The notes beneath the pieces are model-generated. The model was not told where the DNA came from. It saw nothing but the letters and a program-made list of their open reading frames with translations, and did no database searches. A program made the position numbers and the translations under genes. A stretch of DNA of 64,000 bases from Dipteronia dyeriana (Eukaryota; Streptophyta; Magnoliopsida; Sapindales; Sapindaceae), in contig CM065300.1 of assembly GCA_032871835.1 (NCBI GenBank), positions 1,865,768-1,929,767 on the forward strand. The letters run 5' to 3'. Below, in pieces: positions 35,166 to 53,035 of this stretch (the stretch's first letter is position 1; each line of letters starts with the position of its first letter).

Positions 35166-35851
35166 ATGGCTCCTTGTAATCAACAACATCGTTCTATGGA
35201 TTCTGCCATGGACGTTCGGATTACTTCCAGTGACCCGGGCTCTGTTGCTCCCGGTAGTGTTGAAATTTTAATTTAGATTTTTTATTTTATTTCTTAGTGT
35301 TAAAATCATTATACATTCCTTTATTTTATTAATTATTTGAGCATTATTGTTTCTATTTACAGTTCGAAAGATTGCAAAGAAAAAAAAAAGGGTGAGACTG
35401 GATCGACCCACAGCAAACGGAAAGCTCCATGTTGACTTCAAAGTTGTCAAACCAATAGTTCCAAAAGGTCGTAATGCAAAGAAGTTCTGTAGAGAGGTAT
35501 GCATTGTTTTTAAGAGGCATGCACCTCTTATTGTGCGTAAATGGGATGACATACCCAAGGAGCAAATACAACAATTGATTGATCGTGTACTGGTAAATTA
35601 TATTGTCCATAAATAATGTTTATATAATGTATACTTTGCATATTAGAAAGTTTACTAACATCAATTTTATTTTTTAATTGTAGAGCAAGTTTGAAGTTGA
35701 CATCTCCCAACCATATGATAAAGGTTGGATGTTATGGAGAATGCGGATGGAACACAGGAAAGCAAGAAGGGAAGATGCAAAAATCAAGGAACTAATGTCC
35801 ATGTTTGCATCTTCTAGTATTGGGTCGTTCGATATGGATCATTGTACTTGA
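35166..35851 (+). CDS. Gene X copy B: small basic protein, possibly derived from an En/Spm-type plant transposase region
   Basis: Three exons (35166-35253, 35363-35592, 35684-35851) give 161 residues with consistent phases. Exon 1 starts MAPCNQQHRSMDSAMD. Exon 2 has a basic, nuclear-signal-like KIAKKKKRVR and then NGKLHVDF...AKKFCREV...RHAPLIVRKWDDIPKEQIQQLIDRVL. Exon 3 has SKFEVDISQPYDKGWMLWRMRMEHRKARREDAK. The pattern (FN..G.P.G.N..KF, then W.dvP.e....i...v...F, then a W-rich segment) recalls the plant Ptta/En/Spm transposase-associated domain (Pfam Transposase_24), but this is recognition by eye. The full-length transposase is absent. Copies A and C are broken relatives. Function is unknown; host-domesticated or decaying transposon gene are both possible. 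Confidence 0.55.
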
Positions 35852-36393
35852 TGCTCGTAAAACGGCTCGATATGAATCTACTTCTAGTGCCCCAGTTGCT
35901 GTGTGGTTATTGAGATGTAATCCGACCCAGAGAGTTGATGCTAATTAGCAAATGACCAAACTAATAGGTAGCAGATTATATATTTTAGGAGGCATATCAG
36001 ACATAATTCAAGATTATAATGACACCTTGGAATGACCAGATTTTGGTGTTCATTCATGTTCTGAAATTAAACAAGTTCTTTATAGCTAACTGGAGGCTGG
36101 TTTTCAAGAAGAAAGATCCAATTGAGGAACAAAGATTATGATGGTTTATAATTCTGTTGATCTTCAAATTATGGTCATCATGTTCTCTTGTTAAGAATCA
36201 GAAGAACCCCACCATATATAAAAGTTCACAAACCAGCAACTAGTCTTCTTGATAAGAATTTCTAACTCCATTCAAATCTTTGGACAATGATGTCTCTATT
36301 CATCATATGCATGTTTATAGACCGCATAAAAGAAAAAAAAAATTGGTAGATATGGATAATTTTATCAGATCAGACTGTTAGTAGGTCAATCCA
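35852..36393. other. 3' flank of gene X copy B
   Basis: AT-rich, with no gene seen. It ends at the target duplication of the Mutator-like element. Confidence 0.5.
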
Positions 36394-37040
36394 TTAAAAC
36401 TTGGGTTTTATTAAAAACTAATCCATTTGTGAGGTTCAAGTTAATAACTAATCTCTTTTTGAAAAAATTATAAAACTAACTCAATTGAGATAATATTTCC
36501 CTTTTAAAATATAAAAATTACATCCTAACCAAAAGACCCAAAATTCATCTTCTCTTCCAATCGACCAACCCTCAGCTAAATTCCAAAATCCCTCATTTCT
36601 TTCAAATTTCACCAAATCTCTCTCAACCATCAGTCCATCACCGGTCACTAGCTCACTACCTAGGCTGGGGTTTACTTATGGAGTCGCATCGCCGCGGTTT
36701 GTCATCGTCCCCAACAGTCGTCGCTCGTCATCGTCCTCAGCCCCGACGATCTATCATCGTCGTACCTGTCCTCGTCGCATATCGTCGTTGTCCCTGTCCT
36801 CGTCCCCGTCTCTGTCGTCGCTCGTCGTCGTCCCCAGTGGTCATCGTCATCATCATTGTCAACCAAAAGACCCAAAATCCATATTCTCTTCCAATCGACC
36901 AACCCTCACCTAAATTCCAAAATCCCTCATTTTTTTCAAATTTCACCAAACCTCTCTCACCAAAATCCATAATCGACTGCACTACTGGGTTGGAAGATGA
37001 CGACGGTGCCACTGAGCTTTGAAGACTACATATTCGCATA

Positions 37041-37670
37041 TCGTTGTTGTCCCTGTCCCCGTCCCCGTCCCTGTAGTCGCTCGTCGTCATCCCCAGCCGT
37101 CATCGTCACTCGTCATCGTCCCGTCGCTCGTCGTCGCCCATCGCCGATCTTCGTTGTCCTGCACTTCATATCTTCACTTCGTTGACGAAGGTGAGTTCGA
37201 CTGTTTATTGAATTGTCTGATATTAAATTGTGAATGTGTGAGAATTGTTTAGAAGCTTTTGAGTGGTTTGACTCTGTGTTTGTATAAGAAATCAATTGAA
37301 TGTTTATTATTATAAATTGTGAACTTGTTGATATAACTTTTAGAAAATCGTCGTTGTCCCTGTCCCCGTCCCCGTCCCCGTCCCTGTAGTCGCTCGTCGT
37401 CATACCCAGCCGTCATCGTCACTCGTCATCGTCCCGTCGCTCGTCGTCGCCCATCGCCACCCATCGTCGATCTTCGTTGTCCTGCACTTCAGATCTTCAC
37501 TTCGTTGACGAAGGTGAGTTCGACTGTTTATTGAATTGTCTGATATTGAATTGTGAATGTGTGAGAGTTGTTTAGCAACTTTTGAGTGGTTTGACTCTGT
37601 GTTTGTATAAAAAATCAATTGAATGTTTATTATTATAAATTGTGAACTTGTTGATATAACTTTTTGAAAA
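37041..37670 (+). repeat. About 310-bp tandem duplication inside the Mutator-like element
   Basis: Two copies, each running from CGT(T/C)GTTGTCCCTGTCCCCG through TCGTTGACGAAGGTGAGTTC to GAACTTGTTGATATAACTTT. The GACGAAG/GTGAGTTC junction looks like an exon-intron border copied with the unit. Confidence 0.85.
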
Positions 37671-38545
37671 TCTAAGTGTTTATATAACTCGGGTGTTGCC
37701 CAGAAAATTCAGACAAGTTGCTGGAGCTCCTTTTTCTTCTTCGCCTTCTGAGGTCAAGTCTCACTTTTGTGTCTCGTAAGCTCATTTTCTGTTGTGTAAG
37801 TTGCTTTTTTACTCTTGTCATTTGTTTTTGTGTTCTGAGTTTGATTGGTGACAAATTAGGAAGATATGGTTCATGAATTGTGCTTAGTTTTCAATGAAAT
37901 GACTGACTGAGCTTTGGTCACAAATACATCTTTTATAGAATCCCCGACTACGTTTTTGGTTTATTTTTGTGAAAATGAAAGGTTTCGAGGCTAGAATTGA
38001 GTTGGTATGGGTTATTTTGATATCATTATATGTAAGAGATTAAGCTTCTTTTTTGTTAGATAACAACATTGCTGATTTTCATCTAAATATTGAGTATAGA
38101 CGGTATATTTCCATTGTGCTGCTTAGGAAATTGCAAGTTTTTAGTTTTGTTTATTACTTATTACATATTAATGGCTAGTTGTTTATAGGATTTTTTATTT
38201 TGCTGGGTTCATAGTTCTTGTAATGAAATTAGTATGCAGCTTGCTACGTTGATGTTTTTGGATATTGTTGGGTTCATAGTTGGTGTAAATGAATTTATAT
38301 ACGGTTGATTTTTGTTTGCGTTTTTGCAATCTGAATGTTATTGTAATAAAGACATGAAATCGAGCAAATGTAGTTTGGAATTATTCTGGTTGGTGTAATC
38401 AAGCAAATGTAGACATGAAATCTGCCCATGAATTATTCTGGTTGGTGGAATTATTCTGAATGTTGTTGTACTTGTTGGTGTAATCAAACAAATGTAAACA
38501 TGAAATCTGAATGTTTGGTAGTTTGGAATTAGGATTCTCATTTAC

Positions 38546-38880
38546 AATTTGGAATGCTTAACTGTGTTTGGAGTGTCTAACATCATTTGGAATTCCAAAC
38601 AAAGTTTGGAACTTCTAACAGAGTTTAGAATTCCAAACAAGGTTAGGAAATCCAAACGTCGTTAGGAATTTCTAACAGCGTTGGGAAATTCTCAACGTTG
38701 TTCCAACGCTGTTAGGAACAGAGTTTAGAGTTCCAAACGAGGTTAGGAATTCCTAACAATGTTGGGAATTCCTAACAGATTTAGGAATTCCTAACAGCGT
38801 TTGGAATTCCTAACCTCGTTAGGAATTTTCTATAAGTGTAATAAAAAAGTTGTGTTGTAATCAAACGAGGTTAGGAATTT
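38546..38880. repeat. 19-bp palindromic minisatellite, cluster 1
   Basis: About 14 variants of a 19-bp unit made of the 16-base palindrome GTTAGGAATTCCTAAC plus a 3-base spacer (AGC, AGA, AAT, GAG). Units differ at the position after GTT (A, T or G) and at the centre. Confidence 0.85.
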
Positions 38881-39523
38881 TCTTGCAAATTCAGTTAGAT
38901 GATTTGAATTTTGTTTTAACGGTTTTATGTTATATTTCAGGAAAATTGAATGGGAGAAGAGGTTGATTTGATACATGGTGAATCCATCGACTCGGTTTAA
39001 ACCGATAAAGTCAAGTATTTCAGAACATACTTATGTTTAAATCTTTGACGATCTAAAATAGGCTTGTGAAAAAATATTGTAAAACAACATTATCTCTCTT
39101 GATATCTATTATTTTTGTATTCTGTTAGTCAAGTGGTGAATTCTGTTAGACCATGTGGCGATCTAGACTCCCATTTTTTTATTTTTATTTTTCAATGTAA
39201 CAAACTGATGTGTAATATATCAAGTAACCAAATGTTATATTTAGACATGAAAAAATATATTTTGGTTACTTTTCTTAAAAACAGTAGATTTTTGTTTCTT
39301 TTTTTCTTAAAAACTCTTTAGACATGCAAGTAACTATTTAGGCAACTATTACAACAATTTCTATCAAATTCGTTAACATTATACACAAAAATGTACTAGT
39401 TAATAAACATAACACTGTCAACATTACACAACTTCTATCAAATCCGTTAACATTACACAAAATGTACTAAAGAAATGTAATAATGTACCAAACAACATAT
39501 CGTGCCATGAAAACAATATCGTG

Positions 39524-39841
39524 TCATCTAGGTACCGTTGTGACACGTAATAAGGTTTGCGTTTTCACAAAGGAATTTTCACAAAAGAACATTTCCACAT
39601 CATCATCATTCACAACTTCAAACGGTGCTAAAACCTCCGGCGAGTTAAACAAATACTTTATTTTGATGGAGAACTCGTTTGGATTGACATTAATAAGACC
39701 AGATATGATGTCATCTGACGATTCATACGATGTTTCCCTTAAAACTGAAATTAGTCTTGACTTTCCAGATTGATACTTGAACTTCCCACTACTTTCACTC
39801 CATTCCCCATCGTATAAAACAACGAACCGAACTTTATCCAT
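39524..39841 (-). pseudogene. MULE transposase, N-terminal fragment
   Basis: Starts MDKVRFVVLYDGEW at 39841 and runs 105 residues (SYESSDDIISGLINVNPNEFSIKIKYLF, FEVVNDDDVEMFFC). This is the pattern of the PB1-like N-terminal domain of plant MuDR-type transposases. It starts 1.1 kb inside the right inverted repeat and reads inward. The DDE catalytic core and zinc-finger parts are not found in the rest of the element, so it is a deletion derivative. Confidence 0.65.
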
Positions 39842-39960
39842 GAAACCTTTTAAATGAATAAGAAATCCATGATTAAATTCCTAAACAAATATTCTATACT
39901 CATGGTACAGTGAATTTATAAAACATTCTAAATCCAAACTAAATTAAAATCTTGATGCCA

Positions 39961-40098
39961 TAAGAATTCCTAACTGTGTTGGGATTTCCCAACAGCGTTG
40001 GGATTTCCCAACAGCGTTAGGATTTCCCAACACCGTTGGGAATTTCCAATGCAGTTAGGAATTCCTAACTTTATTGGGAATTCTCAACCTTGTTAAAA
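39961..40098. repeat. 19-bp palindromic minisatellite, cluster 2
   Basis: About six units such as GTTGGGATTTCCCAACAGC and GTTAGGAATTCCTAACTTT, the same 16 + 3 structure as cluster 1 (38546-38880), 1.1 kb away across the transposase fragment. Confidence 0.85.
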
Positions 40099-41140
40099 CT
40101 GGGTTGGACATTTTTTTTAAAAAAATACTACCGATTATGTAAATTCAATCCAAAAATGAAAAATTAACCACACCAACATCAAATTCACACAAGACCCGTG
40201 CTCTATTACATTCATGTCAACTGTTTTCACAAAAATAAGAAACTCTAATGTACAAATTAAACTAAAAAAAATATTCAAACATTAATTAAACTATAAATTT
40301 ATGTATAAAATTAAAATTGATCACACCAACATCAAATTCAACCAAGACCCATGCTATATTATATTGATGAAAACAATTTTCACAAAAATAAGCAACCCTA
40401 ATGCACAAAGGAAAGTAAAAAAGAGATGAAAAATAGAAATAAACTTTAGATTTATGTTCAAACTTTAAATTGATCACAACAACATCAAATTGACACAAGA
40501 CCCATGCTTTATTATGTAAATGTAAACTATTTCAACAACAAATTAACACAAATACAATTAAATCCGAGATTCAACTAAAATTTTTCAAAAAAAACTCACC
40601 TCAAAGCTTGAATACAAAGGTACCCTTGTTGTGGATGAATATTTTTGAGTTTTTTAAAGATGGAGAATGTAAATAATTACTAAAATTCGAAATGAAGGAA
40701 GAGAGAAAAAAAATTGAGAGAGGAGAATGGGAGAAAACGAAATTGGATGTTGTGGAGGAGAGAGGAGGAATTATGAGGAAAAAGATGGTGTTGTGGCAGA
40801 AATAAGAGAAAAAGAATGGATATAGTTGTAAGTAAGGGTATAGTTGTGCTTACACATCAAAAAAGAGTTAGTTTTGTAAATTTTTCAAAAAGAGGTTAGT
40901 TATTAACTTGAGGCTTCCAAATGAGTTAGTTTTCAATAAAACCCTTAAAACTTGTGATAAACTAGCTTGATTTCATCTTTGAGAAATCCTTAATTCATTA
41001 TAACTCGTTAATATAAAGATTTAATTTCATATTTTTAATAAATTTTGGACATAATATTTTGCATTATTTTATATCGTAAATTTTGTTAGAAGATTGTGTT
41101 TTAAATTATCAAATAATAATACTTATAACATAATAATTTT

Positions 41141-41297
41141 GCACGAGGCTCTTGCCAATGTGGTGGGACTCTCCCTTGTGAGTCCCCACCACCACGGTGT
41201 GGGTTATGTCTCCTCTATTGTGGGAGTAGTAGTCTGAACTGTGATAGTAGAGTCATATCTCATCAAAAGGTTCCAGCAGTTGTAACTTAAAAAAAAA
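41141..41297 (+). mobile_element. SINE-like retroposon with A tail and 13-bp target duplication
   Basis: A 157-bp insert starting GCACGAGGCTCTTGCC and ending in a run of A. It is flanked by perfect 13-bp repeats ACATAATAATTTT at 41128-41140 and 41298-41310. A long target duplication plus A tail means L1-type retroposition. GGTTCCAGCAG near 41269 is B-box-like but I could not define both pol III boxes, so the family is not assigned. Confidence 0.75.
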
Positions 41298-41310
41298 ACA
41301 TAATAATTTT

Positions 41311-42134
41311 CTTTTGGACTTACCAATTTTTAATATATGAAATATAATATCATCCGTAAGTCTTAAATATTAATTATATACAATGATTTTCCTCAAAATG
41401 CGTACTGATATAAGTTATATCAGTGCGTTGGATGTTGATAATTGATTATAGAGAAATTTTGACAAATTTATGTAATTATATGTATATATATATAGCTGGT
41501 GGCGGTGAACTGGTTTTCAAGAAGAAAACAGAGAAAGAGAGAGAGTAAGTGGTCATCCTGTAAACGTTTTTCGATGGTTGTTTTTTGAAAATAAAAATGA
41601 AAATGAAAATGAAACAAGTGTTTTTGATTTCAGTTTCGATTTTTGAGAATGTGTTTGGTAGAATATGCCAGAAATTGTATTCTGAAAATGAAAACGGAAA
41701 AAACGCGTAAAACGCGTTTGGTTGATTAACGGTTTTTTTTTTTAGTTAACCAAATCAATTTACCTATGTTAATTACACGTACAATCCATTAATTCAATCT
41801 CTCAAACTCTCTTACGAGTTACTACAAGATACGTTAAAAAAAAAAAAAAATAGGCACCAGATACTAATTCTACAAATTCAACATCCTTCAAACTGATAAT
41901 TCAACACAGGATAGAACAAAACCAAACTGAATCTTTATAAATGCGAAATTAAAATTATTGTTAAAATTCAACACAGTCAACATGAAATCTAATTTGTTTC
42001 TGCAGTTAAAGTTAATCTGATATGTTGCACAAACCCTTTTCCAATACCTTTATCACATATGTATAGCGAATTTAATTACAAATGACAGATTTCCAGGCTG
42101 TTGAATAACAATCAAAGAAGAAGAAGTTGAAATT
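41311..42134. other. Upstream region of the PRP16-like gene
   Basis: AT-rich with a TATATATATATAG run (41481-41493). GGTGGCGGTGAACTGGTTTTCAAGAAG (about 41498-41525) is not open for long. No exons encoding the usual PRP16 N-terminus were found here. Confidence 0.4.
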
Positions 42135-48825
<6,691 letters not shown>

Positions 48826-49851
48826 ATGTAAATATGTTGCATCAAATCTTTGGATGTTATAGATTTCAGATAGCATGTTGAATAGAAACACAGTTGTTCA
48901 ATTTTGTCACCCTCCACGGATGTACAAAAGGAAGGAAAAAAAGAAGAAATTAAAATGTTATTTATAAATAGTTGAGTTTTACAGGTTTTGTATTAGATGG
49001 ATGGAAGACTAGGTTATAGTTCAGGGTTTTTTAAATTATTTTTTTAAAAATAAACAGTGGAATCGAATTATTATTTAAAATTATTTGTATTAGTATTTGA
49101 ACAGGGACTTTGTATCTGAAATAAAATTGTTTTTAAATATTACGAGATTAAAATATTCAATAGTTATTTTTTTGTTATAGTGAAATGAGGTTAATTATGA
49201 TACCAAATTTATTTTTATTAACTTTTATGTATACCCTTTATTTCAAAATCAAAAAACTTTTATGTAACTTTACTTTGAACGTCTGTGCTTTGCAGCCTGA
49301 TAGCAATGTTTTGGCCCTCTGTTTTTGTACATTCATTCAATCCCTTATAAATTTGGAAAGACTGGACCCCTTGAAAATGTTTTTCATCTTATCATAAAAT
49401 TTCCTATATCATGGAAACTCAATTTCTTGTCTCTATTTCATTCGATTTCAGACACTATGACATATTCGGTTGGCGAAAGCTGTCAAAAAAAAAATTACTT
49501 TGATTCTAAATTAATAGATATTATCAATTAAAAAAAAACATATATATATATATATAAATTAGATTTTTTTTACAGATTTATAGTATTGAATATTCACTTT
49601 CCTATTCCATATTTATCAATACTTACCTTATCATCATTATTTGCTTACACTCAACTTCATTTACCAGCCATCTCTGCTTTTAACACTATGAAAGAATTTT
49701 ACAGGGTGAAATTACCGACATTTTGGAGTAGTGACATGTCCAATTCACAGTCATATAAAAATGGTTGAAAATCAAGGTTAGTTATATATGAGGTATATAT
49801 ATATAGGAAGAATATTAATTTTGTGTATACAGAAATGCCATACTCAAATGG
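48826..49851. other. 3' flank of the PRP16-like gene
   Basis: AT-rich. A (TA)n run is at 49542-49555. No gene is seen. Confidence 0.5.
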
Positions 49852-50172
49852 GATGACATATCTGATGATCAAATACAATCATTGATTGATCGTGTGTTGG
49901 TAAATCATCTTGCCCCTAAATAATGTTTATATTACTCCTATTTTGTATATTAAAACGTTTTACCGAAAACATTTTTATTTTAATCGTAGAGCAAGTTTGA
50001 TGTTGATATCTCTAAGCCATATGTTAAAGATGGGATCATACGGGGAATGAGGTTGCGAGTCGAATGTATTCAAGAGGAGGCAAGAAGGGAGGTGCAAAAT
50101 CCTGAAATCATGGAACTCGTATCCAACCTTGGATCTTCTAAAATTGGGGATCAAGATTCTTCTTTATCTTAA
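49852..50172 (+). pseudogene. Gene X copy C, 3' relic
   Basis: The end of exon 2 (KWDDISDDQIQSLIDRVL, donor GTAAAT after 49902) and exon 3 from 49990 (SKFDVDISKPYVKDGIIRGMRL..., stop near 50172) match copy B and keep both splice sites. The start, exon 1 and the basic part of exon 2 are absent. It directly precedes the FCA-flank relic, consistent with the end of one duplication unit meeting the next. Confidence 0.75.
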
Positions 50173-50286
50173 AGTGTTATTTTATCTCTTTATCTTTAAG
50201 CGTTAACACGTTTGGACCCATTAAAACTCATTGAATATTCAGTTTTGATATAATGACTTTGTGTCTGAACAATTCTCATCATCTGT

Positions 50287-50760
50287 GCATGTGTGTGATT
50301 GATCGTATGTATCTTGAATGGATTGCTCAATCTCATGCTTTTGCAGCCAATTGTACTTGTACAATGATGCACTTACCACATTCTGAAACTGACACACCAC
50401 TTGTTAGCGTAAAATAGTTGCTGTTATCGTAAACTATACTTAGCAATAAACAATTATGTAGATTGTTGGGCTCCTTCGTAGACTTTTTCTCTTTTTGCAA
50501 TTTCCAGGGATGCCATTGAACCCTCCACGCCCGCCTAGTCTACTCTCTCTAACGTGACTGAACCGCGTTTGAGTTGAGTTTGAAATTCGCTAGACACATT
50601 AATTTCATTCAAATGATTTAAACCAAACAACACCATCAGTGTGGAAAGGAAAAGATAGATGTGGTAAAACCTTTGAAGTACTTTTAGTTATTACAGATAT
50701 TCTCTACACAACTACTTGCTTGCCGATGAAATCCCTTTTGAAACACAATTTACTCTAGAT
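50287..50760 (+). pseudogene. Relic of the FCA 3' flank
   Basis: 50287-50400 matches 22590-22714 in the last FCA intron (GTGTGATTGATCGTATG, TACAATGATGCACTT.CCACATTCTGAAAC). 50410-50760 matches the FCA 3' UTR and spacer (23060-23460). The short terminal FCA exon between them is deleted. It has the same orientation relative to the peroxidase as the real FCA gene. Confidence 0.85.
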
Positions 50761-50809
50761 TCCAAATTTTATGATTCTAAAGCTAAGCTAGTTTAGCAAA
50801 TCTTGGAGG

Positions 50810-52325
<1,516 letters not shown>

Positions 52326-52420
52326 TTCTCACTACTAATTAATTAACTAGCCTTCTAAAGAGTTTTAATAAATATATTTTGCATGTGAAGTGAGTTTTGG
52401 ACAGTGAAAGTTACTTCACT

Positions 52421-52427
52421 TTATATA
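52421..52427 (-). promoter_or_regulatory. Likely TATA box of the peroxidase gene
   Basis: TATATAA on the minus strand about 100 bp upstream of the ATG at 52325, within CTATATAAAGTG, a plausible position for a plant core promoter with a short leader. Confidence 0.55.
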
Positions 52428-52564
52428 GAAATTGCAATTTGAAGACAGCTTCCAATTTCATGTACTAGAGAGAGTGGTTAAAGAAACATTCAAGCCTTTG
52501 GAAGTGGTCAAGTTTACATATTTGATGACCTAAATCCATGTGCAAAGTAAATATTTCCATTTCG

Positions 52565-53035
52565 ATGGTTGTATAAGTGATCCAAATTTATGGAAGTGTA
52601 AGTGGAAATATCGTAAAGATATTTTTGATATCGAAACCATTAGAAGTCCAAAAATTTCACCAAAATTTCAAGTATGTGATCGATATTTTATTCCTAAGTA
52701 TGCCGGACAAATTCTCTGAAACCTCAAGCATTAGCAAAACTGGGAAAGTTTCAATAATGTTTGATGAGAAACCAAAAGAGAGAGATATCAGAAGCCTGTT
52801 CGAATAATGTTTGTATAGGTGGTCCAAATTTATGTGTATGTTAAAATATTCGAAAATACCGTCATAATTTTGATATTGGGAAGATATTAATTTTTGATCT
52901 CAAAACCATCAGAAATCTGAAAATATCACCAAAAAGGACAAATTCTCTCAAAACTCAAGCATTAGCAAAACTGGGAAAGTTTCAATAATGTTTGATGGAT
53001 GAGAACAACAAAAAGAGAGATCAGAAGCCTTGTTT
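52565..53035. repeat. Diverged tandem duplication upstream of the peroxidase
   Basis: Two copies of about 230 bp. GGTCCAAATTTATG, AAACCATYAGAA and ACTCAAGCATTAGCAAAACT (or a close form) recur at about 52575/52825, 52640/52907 and 52722/52957, as does GGGAAAGTTTCAATAATG. Confidence 0.75.

Larger units (their letters stand above)
36403..40944. mobile_element. Mutator-like element (4.5 kb) with 9-bp target duplication
   Basis: The ends GGGTTTTATT (36403) and AATAAAACCC (to 40944) begin an inverted repeat about 85 bp long and roughly 85% matched by eye. The element is flanked by perfect 9-bp repeats TTAAAACTT at 36394-36402 and 40945-40953, the hallmark length for Mutator. Inside: a 100-bp direct repeat (36529-36632 and 36863-36963), TCG/CCCGTCC-rich blocks, a 310-bp tandem duplication (37041-37670), two palindromic minisatellites, and on the minus strand the N-terminal part of a MULE transposase (39524-39841). 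It cannot be autonomous. Confidence 0.9.

Noticed and set aside
36678..37403. Several overlapping frames on both strands rich in Arg, Pro, Ser and Asp
   Set aside because: These come from GTCGTC and CCCGTC repeats inside the Mutator-like element; there is no codon bias, domain or homologue pattern.
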